Shown in pieces: positions 27,199 to 39,849 of a stretch of DNA of 53,039 bases. The stretch is from the NCBI GenBank assembly GCA_023515795.1, contig JALGPX010000060.1:16707-69745 (forward strand). The letters are read 5' to 3'. Origin of the DNA: Amoeboaphelidium occidentale. Its lineage: Eukaryota; Aphelidiomycota; Aphelidea. Position 1 is the stretch's first letter, and each line of letters starts with the position of its first letter. The position numbers were made by a program, and so were the translations under genes. The notes beneath the pieces were generated by a model. It made no database searches, was not told the DNA's origin, and worked only from the letters and a program-made list of their open reading frames with translations.

Positions 27199-30100
27199 TT
27201 ACTGACTCTCCTTTTCTTTAGCTTTCGAGGACTTGTTTCGTTGATTCCTCTGGATTCTAATGGCCTCTTCTTTCCACCAGCCATCAACTTCTTCCATCCA
27301 TTCTCCTCCAACTACCTCTTCTATGACTTCAGTGTCCTCTGTCCATGTAGCAAAACCACAAACGCGTTTCACCAACATTGGCATTGCTGCCTTGTAATGT
27401 ATGTGTCCCGCGACCAAATTTGTAATATCAACGTTCTCAATGAGTCGCATTTCAGGTCTTTCTTTCTTTTCTACGGGCGTTGGTAAAGTCTCGGAGGATC
27501 CGGGGTTTGATTTCTTCATTGCTGATTTGCTCTCCTTTAAACTAGACCTCGATAAAGATGATTTAAGATTAATAAGAGAACTTTCAGGACGGGCAGTCAA
27601 ACCGGATTCATCAGATGGAATGGATTCTGGATGTAAAACTGTGACATCCATCGACTCATTCTCGTCCAGAATCACAGGCCTTAAACCCGCAACTTCCCAC
27701 ATGCCACCAAATGAAGCTCTAAACAGAAATCCAAGAACCCAGTCACTTCTGCAAAAAGCGTTCACAAATCTTCCACTTACGACACTAACGACCATTCTCC
27801 ATTCTTCCAAGCTTTTGGAGAAATTAGGACTTGTAGGAGAGAGTTTCGAAGGGTCAAGAACAGGCCCCTTCACGTCATTTGATATCGTTTCAGGTAAAGA
27901 TATCGAGGGCATAAGAATAGGAGCTCCAAAGAGGAAAACATCTTCTACAAGACCGTATCGACCTCTTTTTGCTAATTCCAACAAACAGTAAAATATCGCT
28001 CGAGCGCCAAGAGAAAATCCAACTAGAGTAACAGGTCTTCCATTGGAAACATTATTGCATAAAGAATCTGCTAAAAGTTCACCTGCTTTTCTACTCCTGT
28101 CAAGACCTAAACTCCAAGGATTATCAACCAAGTATCCCAACTTAACAAGCCATAGCGGAAAGCTAAGCCCAGACAGAAGTGTTGCTAGAACAGTCTGTTG
28201 TAGAATCTGCTGTGCTGAAAAAGAAATGAGTTCAGATGCAAAAATCTTCAAAGCATCTCCAAGAGTACAAAGAATATGAGGATCAAAACATAGTGAATAG
28301 TGTGCGCCCATGAGAGGAGAAACTCCCATAAATGGAACTATAACATCCTCAAGACCAACAGCAAGAAGCTCTTCTGGTATTTGCTCATCATCTTTGGCTC
28401 GTTCGCTCGTACCAGGCTTCAAGATAATCTCACTCATTTGTTCCTGCGATCTTCTTCTAGTTGCAGGTAATGATCGTCCACGGCCCTGCTTGGACATTAT
28501 CCATCCAGATACAGATAAGATCATATTTTGTCTTTCCCTGGACCCGTGGATAGGAATAAACCGAAAAACTTCTACTCCCTTGGTTCTCTTTTCCATCTTC
28601 ATAGCACCCATAGATGTTCCAGCCAACACTCCGCCAGAAGTAATTAAAACTGTTCCTCCGACGCCACCCAAAAATGTTGATGCACCTGCAACATTTAGAG
28701 CCGCTAAAGCAGCACCAAGACCTGCGCCAACAATTGGTGCTGCTAATCCCATAGAAACACCAAGAATTGCACCACCACCGATAGCAGCGGCTGTCATCAT
28801 CATCGCTCTTCTTTTCTTGTTCTTTCTGTTTCTTTTCTCTTTAAATTCTTCCTTCAACATCATCTTTGATGTACTTTGAGGAACAATCATTTCGTCTCCC
28901 TTATGTGTTGGAGATTTTATGCCAGAACCATCTTTAGTTTTCTCTTCATCGTCTTCTTGCAACTCTCTATCTTCACCTTCTTCGACTTCGAGAACTTTTA
29001 TCTGTTCTTCAATAGCTTGAGGACTATTGAAACAGCAATAACTGATTGCAACAATCTCGATTTCCAAGTAAGCGTAATAATCATACTTTATCAGTTCGCA
29101 AACTCTTCGCATGAATACACGAGAAAAAGCATTGTATCCTTTGACAGCAGATGAAAGAATTGTAGAATCATTTGCTGGTGTACTTGCAAAGGTTTTGGAT
29201 TCTGCTTCGTCATAAAAGTTTACCGGTAATCCAACACCCCTCCGTAAAAACAAACAACATAAATGAAATAAAAGCAACGGTCGAAACTCGTAATTATCAG
29301 ATTCTAAAACAGATGCAGTATCCTCTTGCGCCCATTGCAAACAGCAATCAATAAATGTCATTTTGTGATTTCCTTCCAGATTTAATTTAACATCATAAGA
29401 ATGAACGCCCATATTGTAATATTCTTGAATGACAAACCTCTCATCTTCTGTTATTCCCAACTCATCAAAAACTTCATGCACAAACTCAATTGCGTGAATG
29501 TAATCACGGAATGTTTTGATCGCATAACAAAGCAGCAGATTGTCTGTAATGGGCATTTTCAAATGAATAATATCCCGAATAGTTTCTGGATTGTGATAAT
29601 CGGCTGGAAAGGGAATTCTCTTTTTGTTTAATGCTGAGGATGAACCTGCAGCTTTCCCTTGATTAGCAGAACTTGATGATCTTGGCCTTGTTTCAGAGGA
29701 GTAACTGAAAAGCATATCTTCCTCAGCCTCGTCTCCATAATCGCCATCACGATCATCATCGTCTAATAGCGACTCATGTTCTTTAGAGCCACTGCGTAAA
29801 ATGCTACCAACAGCGCGACTGTTTTTCGTTCCGGAAGCAGAACCAGGTCGACTTCCTCCATACGATGAACTGAAACTTTTGCGACCTGAAACAGAACGAT
29901 CACCTTTAGGAATCTCAAAGTATTCGAACCGAGCATATCTCCACTGAATCTCCTCAACGCACAGAAACAGAATCGACGCAACTGTGAACTTATGACGATC
30001 ATGAATGCATTCCTTTAGGGATGGGATGCAAAGAGACTTAAACTTTGAATCCTGTTTGATGAAGAGCTTCTTGGGATTATGCAACTTGTCTTTAACTGGC

Positions 30101-30537
30101 TGTTTCAAAGCCTCCGTAACAGCGACTTTTGGCACATCAACCGGTGAAGCAGCTGAAGCTTCTGGGACAGTCGGCGCAGGTGTTTCTTCAACAGGCGACA
30201 CTTCCGGAGGTGTAGCAAAATCCTCTTCGCTCTGAGCCTCTGTGGTTTCTTCCTGCCTCTCTTTGGCATCATCTCCTTCGGGCTCTTCGTCTTCTTCAGC
30301 CTCCTCCTGCTGTGGTACCTTTTTGTCAGTCTGCGGTGCCACTTCGTCAGTTTGCCATGCATTAAAGTACAACTCTTCTTCAATTGCTTCTTCTCTGAAG
30401 TCTTTGGGGCTCCGGTTCAACATGTCCAGAATTCCCACTGAAGGCAAATTGCTTAGGGATTCCTCCTGGTCCAAATTATCTTCAGCTTCGTTATCCTCCT
30501 CGTGCTCGCCATGTTTCACCGATCCATTATCCGACAT
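27199..30537 (-). CDS. DUF726 (TMCO4-like) membrane alpha/beta hydrolase
   Basis: The product is 1112 aa. The first about 150 residues are acidic and disordered, followed by basic, Ser-rich parts. The middle has a Gly/Ala-rich hydrophobic region (about residues 580-640; AAAIGGGAILGVSMGLAAPI) that can span the membrane. Next is the alpha/beta-hydrolase part with the nucleophile elbow VGFSLGARAIF (Ser near 842) and LFGAPI. This order is that of the DUF726 family, which includes human TMCO4 and yeast Mil1; they are putative lipases linked to vesicle traffic. The ATG is at 30535-30537. It is larger than most family members because of the N-terminal extension. No introns. Confidence 0.82.
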   Translation of the reverse strand: MSDNGSVKHGEHEEDNEAEDNLDQEESLSNLPSVGILDMLNRSPKDFREEAIEEELYFNAWQTDEVAPQTDKKVPQQEEAEEDEEPEGDDAKERQEETTEAQSEEDFATPPEVSPVEETPAPTVPEASAASPVDVPKVAVTEALKQPVKDKLHNPKKLFIKQDSKFKSLCIPSLKECIHDRHKFTVASILFLCVEEIQWRYARFEYFEIPKGDRSVSGRKSFSSSYGGSRPGSASGTKNSRAVGSILRSGSKEHESLLDDDDRDGDYGDEAEEDMLFSYSSETRPRSSSSANQGKAAGSSSALNKKRIPFPADYHNPETIRDIIHLKMPITDNLLLCYAIKTFRDYIHAIEFVHEVFDELGITEDERFVIQEYYNMGVHSYDVKLNLEGNHKMTFIDCCLQWAQEDTASVLESDNYEFRPLLLFHLCCLFLRRGVGLPVNFYDEAESKTFASTPANDSTILSSAVKGYNAFSRVFMRRVCELIKYDYYAYLEIEIVAISYCCFNSPQAIEEQIKVLEVEEGEDRELQEDDEEKTKDGSGIKSPTHKGDEMIVPQSTSKMMLKEEFKEKRNRKNKKRRAMMMTAAAIGGGAILGVSMGLAAPIVGAGLGAALAALNVAGASTFLGGVGGTVLITSGGVLAGTSMGAMKMEKRTKGVEVFRFIPIHGSRERQNMILSVSGWIMSKQGRGRSLPATRRRSQEQMSEIILKPGTSERAKDDEQIPEELLAVGLEDVIVPFMGVSPLMGAHYSLCFDPHILCTLGDALKIFASELISFSAQQILQQTVLATLLSGLSFPLWLVKLGYLVDNPWSLGLDRSRKAGELLADSLCNNVSNGRPVTLVGFSLGARAIFYCLLELAKRGRYGLVEDVFLFGAPILMPSISLPETISNDVKGPVLDPSKLSPTSPNFSKSLEEWRMVVSVVSGRFVNAFCRSDWVLGFLFRASFGGMWEVAGLRPVILDENESMDVTVLHPESIPSDESGLTARPESSLINLKSSLSRSSLKESKSAMKKSNPGSSETLPTPVEKKERPEMRLIENVDITNLVAGHIHYKAAMPMLVKRVCGFATWTEDTEVIEEVVGGEWMEEVDGWWKEEAIRIQRNQRNKSSKAKEKESQ

Positions 30538-30582
30538 TCCAACTTGATGGAGAAAAATAGATTGACGCTGCCCTGTTTATTT

Positions 30583-32957
<2,375 letters not shown>

Positions 32958-34472
32958 ATGAGCGCAATTAACTACTCGAAATGGGACAATATTGAACTTT
33001 CAGACGACGAAGATATTGAATGTCATCCAAACGTAAATGATTCTCCTCTGTGGTTGCTAACCTCTGCAGATTGACAAGGCGTCTTGGATCAGATGGAACA
33101 AGCAAGCAATTCACCAAAAGAGAGCTGAGAGGAACCAAAAGATCGAAGGCCTGAAACAGGAACATGAAACGAATAAGAAATTGCGTCAAATGATTTTGGA
33201 TTTGATTCCTCAGCTGCCTTTTACTGGTGGTAACAGTTCTGCAGCACCTGAATGGAAACCCTCGGAAAAGGTTCTGAAACTTGTTACGCCTGGTGCTTTG
33301 TATGACCCAAAGAAAACTGACGGAGTTTTGGATGCATTGTTGAAGGAGCTGAAAGTGTATGAGGAAGAGCGTAAGAAGGTCCTGTTGGATCCGGAACACG
33401 AAGAATTTATGCAGCTGAAGGGCATCGAAGAAGTATTTTCCATGTTGCTAAGTCGCCTGTTGGATGAACACAAAGTTGGCAGGTCGAAGGATGCATTGCT
33501 GCAACATTTGGGCAGAATCCTTTGCGAAGAAATCCCAAAACTTGACAAGCGACAGGAAGACGTCTTGAAAGAGATTTCCACTCTGGAAAAGGAAAAGACC
33601 AAAAAGTTGACTTCTGAGAACATGTACAAGGAAGGGTTCTCAAAAACTATTCTCAACTCTGCAGATTCAAAGGGCAAGAAGGCTGCGACTGGTGGCATGG
33701 TTAAAGAAAAGCAGATTGAAGTTTTAAATCCAAACTTTCAAGAACATCAGAAACGCTTAGAAACACCTGAGGCATCTTCTGAAAGTGATCGCAAGCGTAA
33801 TACTGAAGGTATCATCGCTTTATCGTCTCTAATGAAAATTTAGGTATGCCTGAGTTGACTTTGCATGAAGAAAAGATCATGTTGCAGTTCATTAAATGCA
33901 AAGATTTTGAAAGCGCTTATGACTTCATCAAGTCTTATCCAGAAATTGTTTCTCGTGATATTTCTGATTCTTTATTGGCTCGTGCTTTCAGAAAGCAAAT
34001 GAATGGAGAAGAAAAGGAAGCTTATCAATGCTGTCGTTGGTCATTGGTTTTGAATTATTGTATGAATCTTGGTTCCGATGGTGTCAGTTTGTTCTTCAAG
34101 AGAATGAATGCTGTCGCAGCATTGCAAGTGTTTGAAGCAGATTTCGATCAAACATGGAAGCGTATTCAAGAACGCTGCAGAATATTGAAACAGAAGGATG
34201 AAGAGAAGGAGTACGATGAGAGCAACTCTAATTTGACACCTGAACAAGCTGCAGTCTTCAAGACATTCCCTAAAGACTTCCAGAAGGCCATGATCAGTGG
34301 TGAAGTTGAACAAATCAATGCTGCATTCTCTAAAATGTCTGAGGAACAGTACAAGGAAGTTATGGAACAATGTCAGAAGTGTGGTCTTATCTCTGTCTTG
34401 AGCAAAGAAGAAGCAGATGCGATGGTTGAACAAGAAAAGAAGGCAGAGCCTGAGCAAGTATCAGCAAATTAA
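32958..34472 (+). CDS. CDC37: Hsp90 co-chaperone Cdc37
   Basis: Three exons: 32958-33032, 33070-33808 and 33844-34472; the introns are 37 and 35 bases (GTAAAT...CTGCAG; GTATCA...ATTTAG). The product is 480 aa. The N-terminus YSKWDNIELSDDEDIECHPN-IDKASWIRW matches the Cdc37 signature. In most species a Ser after the YxxWD segment is phosphorylated by CK2, but the residue is not clear here. The middle domain has FVxx-like helices (KIMLQFIKCKDFESAYDFI) and the Hsp90-binding region. It loads kinases onto Hsp90, so the kinases in this window are likely clients. In-frame stops at the exon ends are removed by the introns, so there is no frameshift. AATAAA is at 34493. Confidence 0.9.
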
Positions 34473-34582
34473 GTGTCGATTCTGTTGAGAAGAATAAAAC
34501 CTTGAATAAGTTTGTAACACAAAGTTCAGCGTCCAAACAAGCGATTTTTACGTCATTCCACGTTTTCTTTTCTGATTATCAA

Positions 34583-35434
34583 ATGGCAAAGGGACAAAAT
34601 CAATTACTTCATTGGGTCTTTAAAGTCGGGAATTTGCGTAAAGAAGTGGAAGACTTTTACGTTGGGCTTCTGGGCATGAAAGTTTTGCGTCACGAAGAAT
34701 TTGCAAAGGAATGTGATGCGCAGTGCAACGGACCATTCGCTCGCCCGTGGTCCAAGACGATGGTTGGCTATGGACCTGAGGATGAATGCTTCGTTTTGGA
34801 GTTGGCCTTCAATTACGGTATCACCTCATACAAGAAGGGCAACGACTTCAAGTATCTGATAATTGAAAGTACCAAGGCGTTGGAAAAGGCAAAAGCAAAG
34901 GGCCTCCTAAAAGACGATGAGCCAAGTATCGTTTATAGCCCTGAAGGATATCCGTTCTTGTTGAAGCCTGGCGATAAGTATCGTGTTTCTGGGTTGGCAT
35001 TGAATGTTAACGATTTGAAGAAGGCTTGCAACTATTACACGACAGTTTTGGGCCTTGAAGTTGTTTCAAGCGATAAGACGCACAGCGCTTTGAAGTATCA
35101 CGACGGAGATGTCACCTTGGAATTATTTGTTACTGAAGATCCTATTGATCATTCCGTTGCTAATGGTCGTTTAGCAATTGCTGTTCCTACAAAGGACATT
35201 GACACAATTGAACAGAAAGTTAAACAGAACGGTGATAAAATTCACACGGAAAGAGTCAAATTGGATACGCCTGGAAAAGCGACGGTTGAAGTTGTTATTC
35301 TACAAGATCGTTCAGATTATGAAATCTGCATTGTTGGCGCTGAAGCTTTTTATGAATTGGCAAAGCCTTTCCCAGGCTGCGAGGTGATCGACTATGAAAC
35401 CAGGCGTTCAAACGGTTCAAAGGAACATCAATAA
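34583..35434 (+). CDS. GLOD4: Glyoxalase-domain protein GLOD4-like
   Basis: The product is 283 aa from ATG 34583 (MAKGQNQLLHWVFKVGNL). It has two vicinal-oxygen-chelate (glyoxalase/bleomycin resistance) modules: the first with LRKEVEDFYVGLLGMKVLRH, EF, and CNGPF...WSKTMVGYGPED; the second from VSGLALNVNDLKKACNYY to ICIVGAEAFYELAKP. This is the GLOD4 arrangement, a mitochondrial/cytosolic protein of unsettled substrate in animals. Length (about 290-300 aa) fits. AATAAA (35430-35435) overlaps the stop codon. The gene lies 110 bases after Cdc37 on the same strand. Confidence 0.9.
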   Translation: MAKGQNQLLHWVFKVGNLRKEVEDFYVGLLGMKVLRHEEFAKECDAQCNGPFARPWSKTMVGYGPEDECFVLELAFNYGITSYKKGNDFKYLIIESTKALEKAKAKGLLKDDEPSIVYSPEGYPFLLKPGDKYRVSGLALNVNDLKKACNYYTTVLGLEVVSSDKTHSALKYHDGDVTLELFVTEDPIDHSVANGRLAIAVPTKDIDTIEQKVKQNGDKIHTERVKLDTPGKATVEVVILQDRSDYEICIVGAEAFYELAKPFPGCEVIDYETRRSNGSKEHQ

Positions 35435-35515
35435 ACATTATGTAATTACAGGTTGACTGAGAATTCCGAGTGTTACGATCATGCTCGTCTTGATTTCCTG
35501 ATTTTCTTTTGAGAT

Positions 35516-36763
35516 ATGCTAAAGTCATTGAAAAGGGCATTCAATTTTGAGGGCATCAGAGATTGGATTACGCGGAATAATTACAAAGTCATCTGTTTAC
35601 AGTTTCCGGATGATCTGCTGAAGTATTCTGTGTACGTGGAAGAGTCACTGAAAGCTGTGCTCCCAAATGATTGCAAGATTTACGTTCTGGCTGATACTTC
35701 TTTTGGTAGCTGTTGTGTTGATGCAGTTGCAGCAAAACACGTGAATGCGGATTGCGTCGTGCATTTCGGTGAAGCTTGTTTCTCTTCGTGTGATATTCCG
35801 GTGTTTTATGATTTCTGCACAGTTGATTTCGTGCTTGATGATAAACTTGCAGAAGATTTGAGGGAATTATGTTCTAATGAACGATCTGTGTTGGTTTCGG
35901 ATTTATGCTACCATGATGTATTGAAAGATTTGTGTATTGAAGGTCTGGAATATGCCTTTCCTTTATGCAGCACAAATAATCAATCGACTGGAACTACTTT
36001 TCTAGGTAGAAAGTTTCCAGGTTCTGATTACTTTGAGCAGATTATTTATTATGGCCAACATGAAAGTGTTCTTTATGCCCTTTCACTTATCTACTCTTCA
36101 AAGAAGATAACTCACGTGGATTCTATCACAAATACAATTACTGCGTTGGACAAACAGAAGCGATTACTCACTAAAAGACTGCATGTGTTACAGAAAGCCA
36201 TGTCTTCTTCGATAATCGGACTCCTGGTGAATACTGCATATTCAAATGATCAGCAGTTAATACGGCAGATGAAGAGTAATATCAGGAAATCAGGTCGACA
36301 AGCCTTCACAATAATCTGCGGAAAATTGAATCCGGCAAAGTTGGCTAATTTTGCAGAAGTGGAATGCTTTGTACTGTTTGGATGTCCTTTATCAGGATTA
36401 ATTGGAAATGGTGCAGATAAGGATTACATGCAGCCAATTATTACTCCTTTCGAGCTTGATATGCTGTTAGCAGAGTCAGAAGAAGCGTTGTTTCAAGGAG
36501 AATACAAGACTGACTTGAATGATATCATTGAGAATTCTAAATTTAAACAGGAAGAAGAAATTCAGGACGTTGGTGATAGCATGGAATTGCTGAAGGTAGA
36601 ACAAGAAGGCACAGTGTCAATCAGAAAGAATATTCACGATGTTGTAAAACATAGAAGTTGGCAGGGCCTGGACCTTAACGAGAGCCAGAAGCCTATAGAA
36701 AAAGCTAAAGAAGGAAGAAGAGGAATAGCTAGAGGATATCATCATGAGATAGCATATGAATAG
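35516..36763 (+). CDS. DPH2: Diphthamide biosynthesis protein 2
   Basis: The product is 415 aa. NYKVICLQFPDDLLKYS and VLADTSFGSCCVDAVAAKH match Dph2; the Cys of that region and a late Cys in FVLFGCPLSGL are candidate 4Fe-4S ligands of the Dph1-Dph2 radical-SAM enzyme. The complex transfers the 3-amino-3-carboxypropyl group to the His of eEF2 in the first diphthamide step. VHFGEACFSSCDIPVFY is another family motif. The tail is polar and shorter than in yeast. The stop (TATGAATAG) overlaps the ATG of the SET gene in another phase by 8 bases, with no poly(A) signal between. Confidence 0.88.
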   Translation: MLKSLKRAFNFEGIRDWITRNNYKVICLQFPDDLLKYSVYVEESLKAVLPNDCKIYVLADTSFGSCCVDAVAAKHVNADCVVHFGEACFSSCDIPVFYDFCTVDFVLDDKLAEDLRELCSNERSVLVSDLCYHDVLKDLCIEGLEYAFPLCSTNNQSTGTTFLGRKFPGSDYFEQIIYYGQHESVLYALSLIYSSKKITHVDSITNTITALDKQKRLLTKRLHVLQKAMSSSIIGLLVNTAYSNDQQLIRQMKSNIRKSGRQAFTIICGKLNPAKLANFAEVECFVLFGCPLSGLIGNGADKDYMQPIITPFELDMLLAESEEALFQGEYKTDLNDIIENSKFKQEEEIQDVGDSMELLKVEQEGTVSIRKNIHDVVKHRSWQGLDLNESQKPIEKAKEGRRGIARGYHHEIAYE

Positions 36764-37583
36764 ACTTAACTTTATGCGCAATCAAATCAAAATGAATCCG
36801 TCATTCAGTATCATGATCGAATGCAAGTTTCTTAGCGGTAAAGGTTATTGCTTATTCTCAACTGGTGAAATTAAAGAAAATTCCATTTTAATGGTAGAGC
36901 AGCCTGTCATGACATGGGAAGAAACTTCTTACAATTTGGTTGATCAACTAGCACGGTTACTTCAAGACAAGGCACTAATGGATTCCATGCGTGAAATGTC
37001 ACCAACTGACTTATCGTTCATATCTTCGACGCGTTCGGACCAATTAGGAAAACAGCTGAAACATTTGCTGGATTCTACTGGGCATGATATTGACACAATA
37101 ATAAGATACTATTTGATACTTGAAACAAATGCATTTCCTTCAGGAATCTGCCCCAAAATCGCTCGGTGTAATCATTCTTGTGTACCAAACGCTAAAGTTG
37201 AAGAAGATCAAGATTCTAACGGAGAAATATTCTATAAGCTAATTGCTGCGAGAAAGATCGAAACAAACCAAGAAGTCGTGATATCATATCTTGACACAGA
37301 TATTAAATGGACGCGTACTATGAGGCAAAGACATTTGTATAATCAGTATTACTTTGACTGCTCTTGTGATTTATGTTGTTTGGGTGAAGTGTTTCAATGT
37401 CACAGCTGCGACGGACAAGTTGGCACAGAAACCGGAAAGTGCGATAAGTGCAACCGAAGTTACTCCGCGAAAGAACTACGAAAAATTGAAGAAAAAATAC
37501 AGAAGGCTGTTTCAGACTTTAACGCAAAGATGAAACTTGACACAAAGTCACAACCGAAGAAATCTGTTGCACCAGCTGCATAA
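36756..37583 (+). CDS. SET-domain protein (SMYD/Set6-like)
   Basis: The product is up to 275 aa from ATG 36756; ATGs at 36774 and 36792 (MNPSFS) are in frame and would avoid overlap with DPH2, so the last is quite likely the real start. GKGYCLFSTGEIKENSILM fits the beginning of a SET domain. NHSCVPNAKV is the SAM/substrate-binding NHSxxPN motif, VVISYLD is the pseudoknot strand, and post-SET Cys-rich zinc ligands follow (YYFDCSCDLCC). A further CHSCDGQVG...CDKCNRSY zinc pair precedes a helical tail. It is probably a protein lysine methyltransferase. The link to Dph2 might mean a shared transcript, but that is inference. Confidence 0.78.
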   Translation: MNRLNFMRNQIKMNPSFSIMIECKFLSGKGYCLFSTGEIKENSILMVEQPVMTWEETSYNLVDQLARLLQDKALMDSMREMSPTDLSFISSTRSDQLGKQLKHLLDSTGHDIDTIIRYYLILETNAFPSGICPKIARCNHSCVPNAKVEEDQDSNGEIFYKLIAARKIETNQEVVISYLDTDIKWTRTMRQRHLYNQYYFDCSCDLCCLGEVFQCHSCDGQVGTETGKCDKCNRSYSAKELRKIEEKIQKAVSDFNAKMKLDTKSQPKKSVAPAA

Positions 37584-37593
37584 TTCAATATAT

Positions 37594-38328
37594 TTATCTC
37601 AGTCTCAATCCCAATAAATCGCTTTTCGTTAGTCTTCCAGAGTAGATGTAAGCGTATCCTGCCAGTATACCGCAGAGATGGCCAAAGAAAGATGCGCCTG
37701 GATTTACCATTGAAGCAACAATCAATTCGGCCCATGATATGTAGCGAGTTGGCAGCACAACACCAAAAACTTGACTGTAACCTGGAGTATCATAATCAAG
37801 AATGACCTTGTAAGCGAATAGAACAGCGCTGTAACCAACTGCACAAGTTTCAAAGTACATTGCATCAAAGTATGCAGAATTACCAAATCGCATTAGGAGC
37901 CACGATAACAGGACAATTAAACCATGGGAGTACACAAGGAGTTCAGAAGTTATTATTAAGAACTTTTTAGATCCCAACTGGGTTTCAATTGTGTATCCCT
38001 TCACCAGTAAGCTGAGCATATTATAGTACAAGTGAATGTCATCAGCGTGCGTGAAGGCTGATAATATCAAACGATGCCACTGCTTCCGTTGAATTATCCA
38101 CGAGGCATTAAGACAGGCTGATGATAAAGACCGGGGGACAATCTGTGCTGCAATCTCTCTTGGTAAGAACTGTGGATAGAACATGAAGACATTGACAGCA
38201 ATTAGGAATAGAGTAACAGGAGGTTTATGTTCAAGTTGTGATATTCTCTGTATTAAATCGAAGAGTATCACCAAAGCCAAATTATTCTGCCTTCTTCCGG
38301 TGCCTCTCTGGTTGAATGATCTTCGCAT
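37594..38328 (-). CDS. Rhomboid intramembrane protease (RHBDD1/RBL14-like)
   Basis: The product is 244 aa from ATG 38326-38328 (MRRSFNQRG). Several hydrophobic helices follow (PPVTLFLIAVNVFMFYP first). The catalytic Ser lies in VGYSAVLFAYK (GxSx), the His in FFGHLCGILAG of a later helix, and the WR-like loop around KQWHRLILSAFTHADDIHLYYN is conserved, so it looks active. The six-helix plan with GYSxVLFA is that of RHBDD1/rhomboid-like 14 proteins of the ER or Golgi. It is convergent with the SET gene (10 bases between stops) and divergent from Pcf11 (start codons 37 bases apart). Confidence 0.85.
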   Translation of the reverse strand: MRRSFNQRGTGRRQNNLALVILFDLIQRISQLEHKPPVTLFLIAVNVFMFYPQFLPREIAAQIVPRSLSSACLNASWIIQRKQWHRLILSAFTHADDIHLYYNMLSLLVKGYTIETQLGSKKFLIITSELLVYSHGLIVLLSWLLMRFGNSAYFDAMYFETCAVGYSAVLFAYKVILDYDTPGYSQVFGVVLPTRYISWAELIVASMVNPGASFFGHLCGILAGYAYIYSGRLTKSDLLGLRLR

Positions 38329-38365
38329 TTCGAAACAATCTACAGGAATCACTGTATTTCCAAAA

Positions 38366-39825
38366 ATGCCAACGGCGGAAGAGGAAAAAGAGTTCAAAAG
38401 TGCCTACGATGAATCCCTAAAGGAACTGCTCATCAACTCGAAACCACAAATTACCGTCCTGACGATGCTGGCAGAGGAGAATCGGCAGCACAGCCAAGGG
38501 ATCGTGGACAGCATAACCAACCGAATAAAAACCGTAACGTTCTTCATTGTCTGCCCTGTGCGTTAACTGATATTCAGGCACCTCTTAAGAGCAAATTACC
38601 CGCATTGTATTTAATGGATTCCATAATGAAGAATGTAAAGGAGCCGTACATTGGCCAGTTTAGTGCAAAGATTCTATCAATCTATCAAAGTATGTTCCCT
38701 CTGGTCGATGGGAGCGTCCGGAAGAATATGAAGAGACTATTGGGCACATGGACAAATATCTTTCCTCCTGATGTTCTTGAAGCGTTGAAAGCGTACATTG
38801 CTCGGTTTGAATCTGAGCCAGTTGGGGCGACTGCTGGGGTTGTGGCCTCCGGAGGGATTACGGTCACAAAGGGTTTCGTTCTTCAACAGATCCAACAGGC
38901 GTTTCCTCTTATGGCTCATGATGCTGTCAAGTTGGCTGCGTTACAACAACTATACAATATCATTCAGACGCAAAGCATGACGCCTGTAGACTATCAGAAC
39001 ATTTCTAATCAGATATCAACAATGATGGCTCCTCCTGTTGCTCCTACACAATTTATACCTTCTTTAGCTCCTGTTCCTGCAGCAAGGCCTCCTGCTATAG
39101 ATCCTAGTGTATTGGCTGCATTGACTTCTATTGTCGGTGTTACTGGGACTACTTCTGGTGCACCTCAGATTGCCCCCAGCAAGCCTTCACCTCCACCGTC
39201 TGTATCAAAGTTTTATGAGCCTCCCCCTCCTGCTCCTGTTAAATCTGCGCCTTCAAACGGAACAACGCCAAACACGAAGAAATTGCATGCTGACGCTGTT
39301 GCTAGTGTTTATGATGATTTGGAGCTGCAGTGTTCACAATGTGGTTTCAGATACTTTGGCACTGATGAGGGCAAGAGCAAAATGAAACAACACTTGGACT
39401 GGCACTTTCGCCTCAATAAACAAAGCAGCGTTCGGCAATCCATGTCAAGGGACTGGTTTCTGTCTGCTGAGGAATGGATAACGAGCGGCAATAAACAAAC
39501 TACGGCTGAGTTCAAGCCGTCATTTGATGATGATGAGAATGGTGATGCCAAAAGTAATGGCATGGATACGACATCTGACGGCGGCGCGAATGGAATCAAT
39601 GATGAAACGCACTTCCATGATGTTTATGTTGTTGCAGATGGCGATGGTTTCTGCCAGATTTGCATGGAAAAATTCGATAGGTATTGGCACGACGGTGAGG
39701 AAGAATGGGTGTTCAGAGCTGCCACAAAACGAGAGGATGGTTCATATGTACATCAAAACTGTTTAAGAGAGTCAAAGGGTGAAACAGCAAGTATTTTGGG
39801 AAAACGAAGCAAACCAGACGAATAA
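38366..39825 (+). CDS. PCF11: Cleavage factor IA subunit Pcf11
   Basis: Two exons: 38366-38533 and 38578-39825, intron 44 bases (GTAACG...ATTCAG) inside the CID. The product is 471 aa. The N-terminal CTD-interacting domain ends with KLPALYLMDSIMKNVKEPY, the signature that binds the Ser2-phosphorylated RNA Pol II tail. Then comes a Pro/Ala-rich middle. Two Cys/His motifs near the end follow: LQCSQCGFRYFGTD...HLDWH and FCQICMEKFDRYWHDG...HQNC, as in Pcf11. A Clp1-binding region (WFLSAEEWI) lies between. It couples 3' cleavage to termination. AATAAA (39821-39826) contains the stop codon. Confidence 0.9.
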
Positions 39826-39849
39826 ATACAACATTTATCTACGAAACAA

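Noticed and set aside
27401-28879. Long plus-strand open frames opposite the DUF726 hydrolase
   Set aside because: They are antisense shadows of a conserved coding sequence, with low-complexity products and no ATG or poly(A) support.
33800-33850. In-frame stop within Cdc37 followed by a new frame
   Set aside because: A 35-base GT-AG intron (33809-33843) with a CTAAT branch site joins the frames and restores family similarity, so it is not a frameshift.
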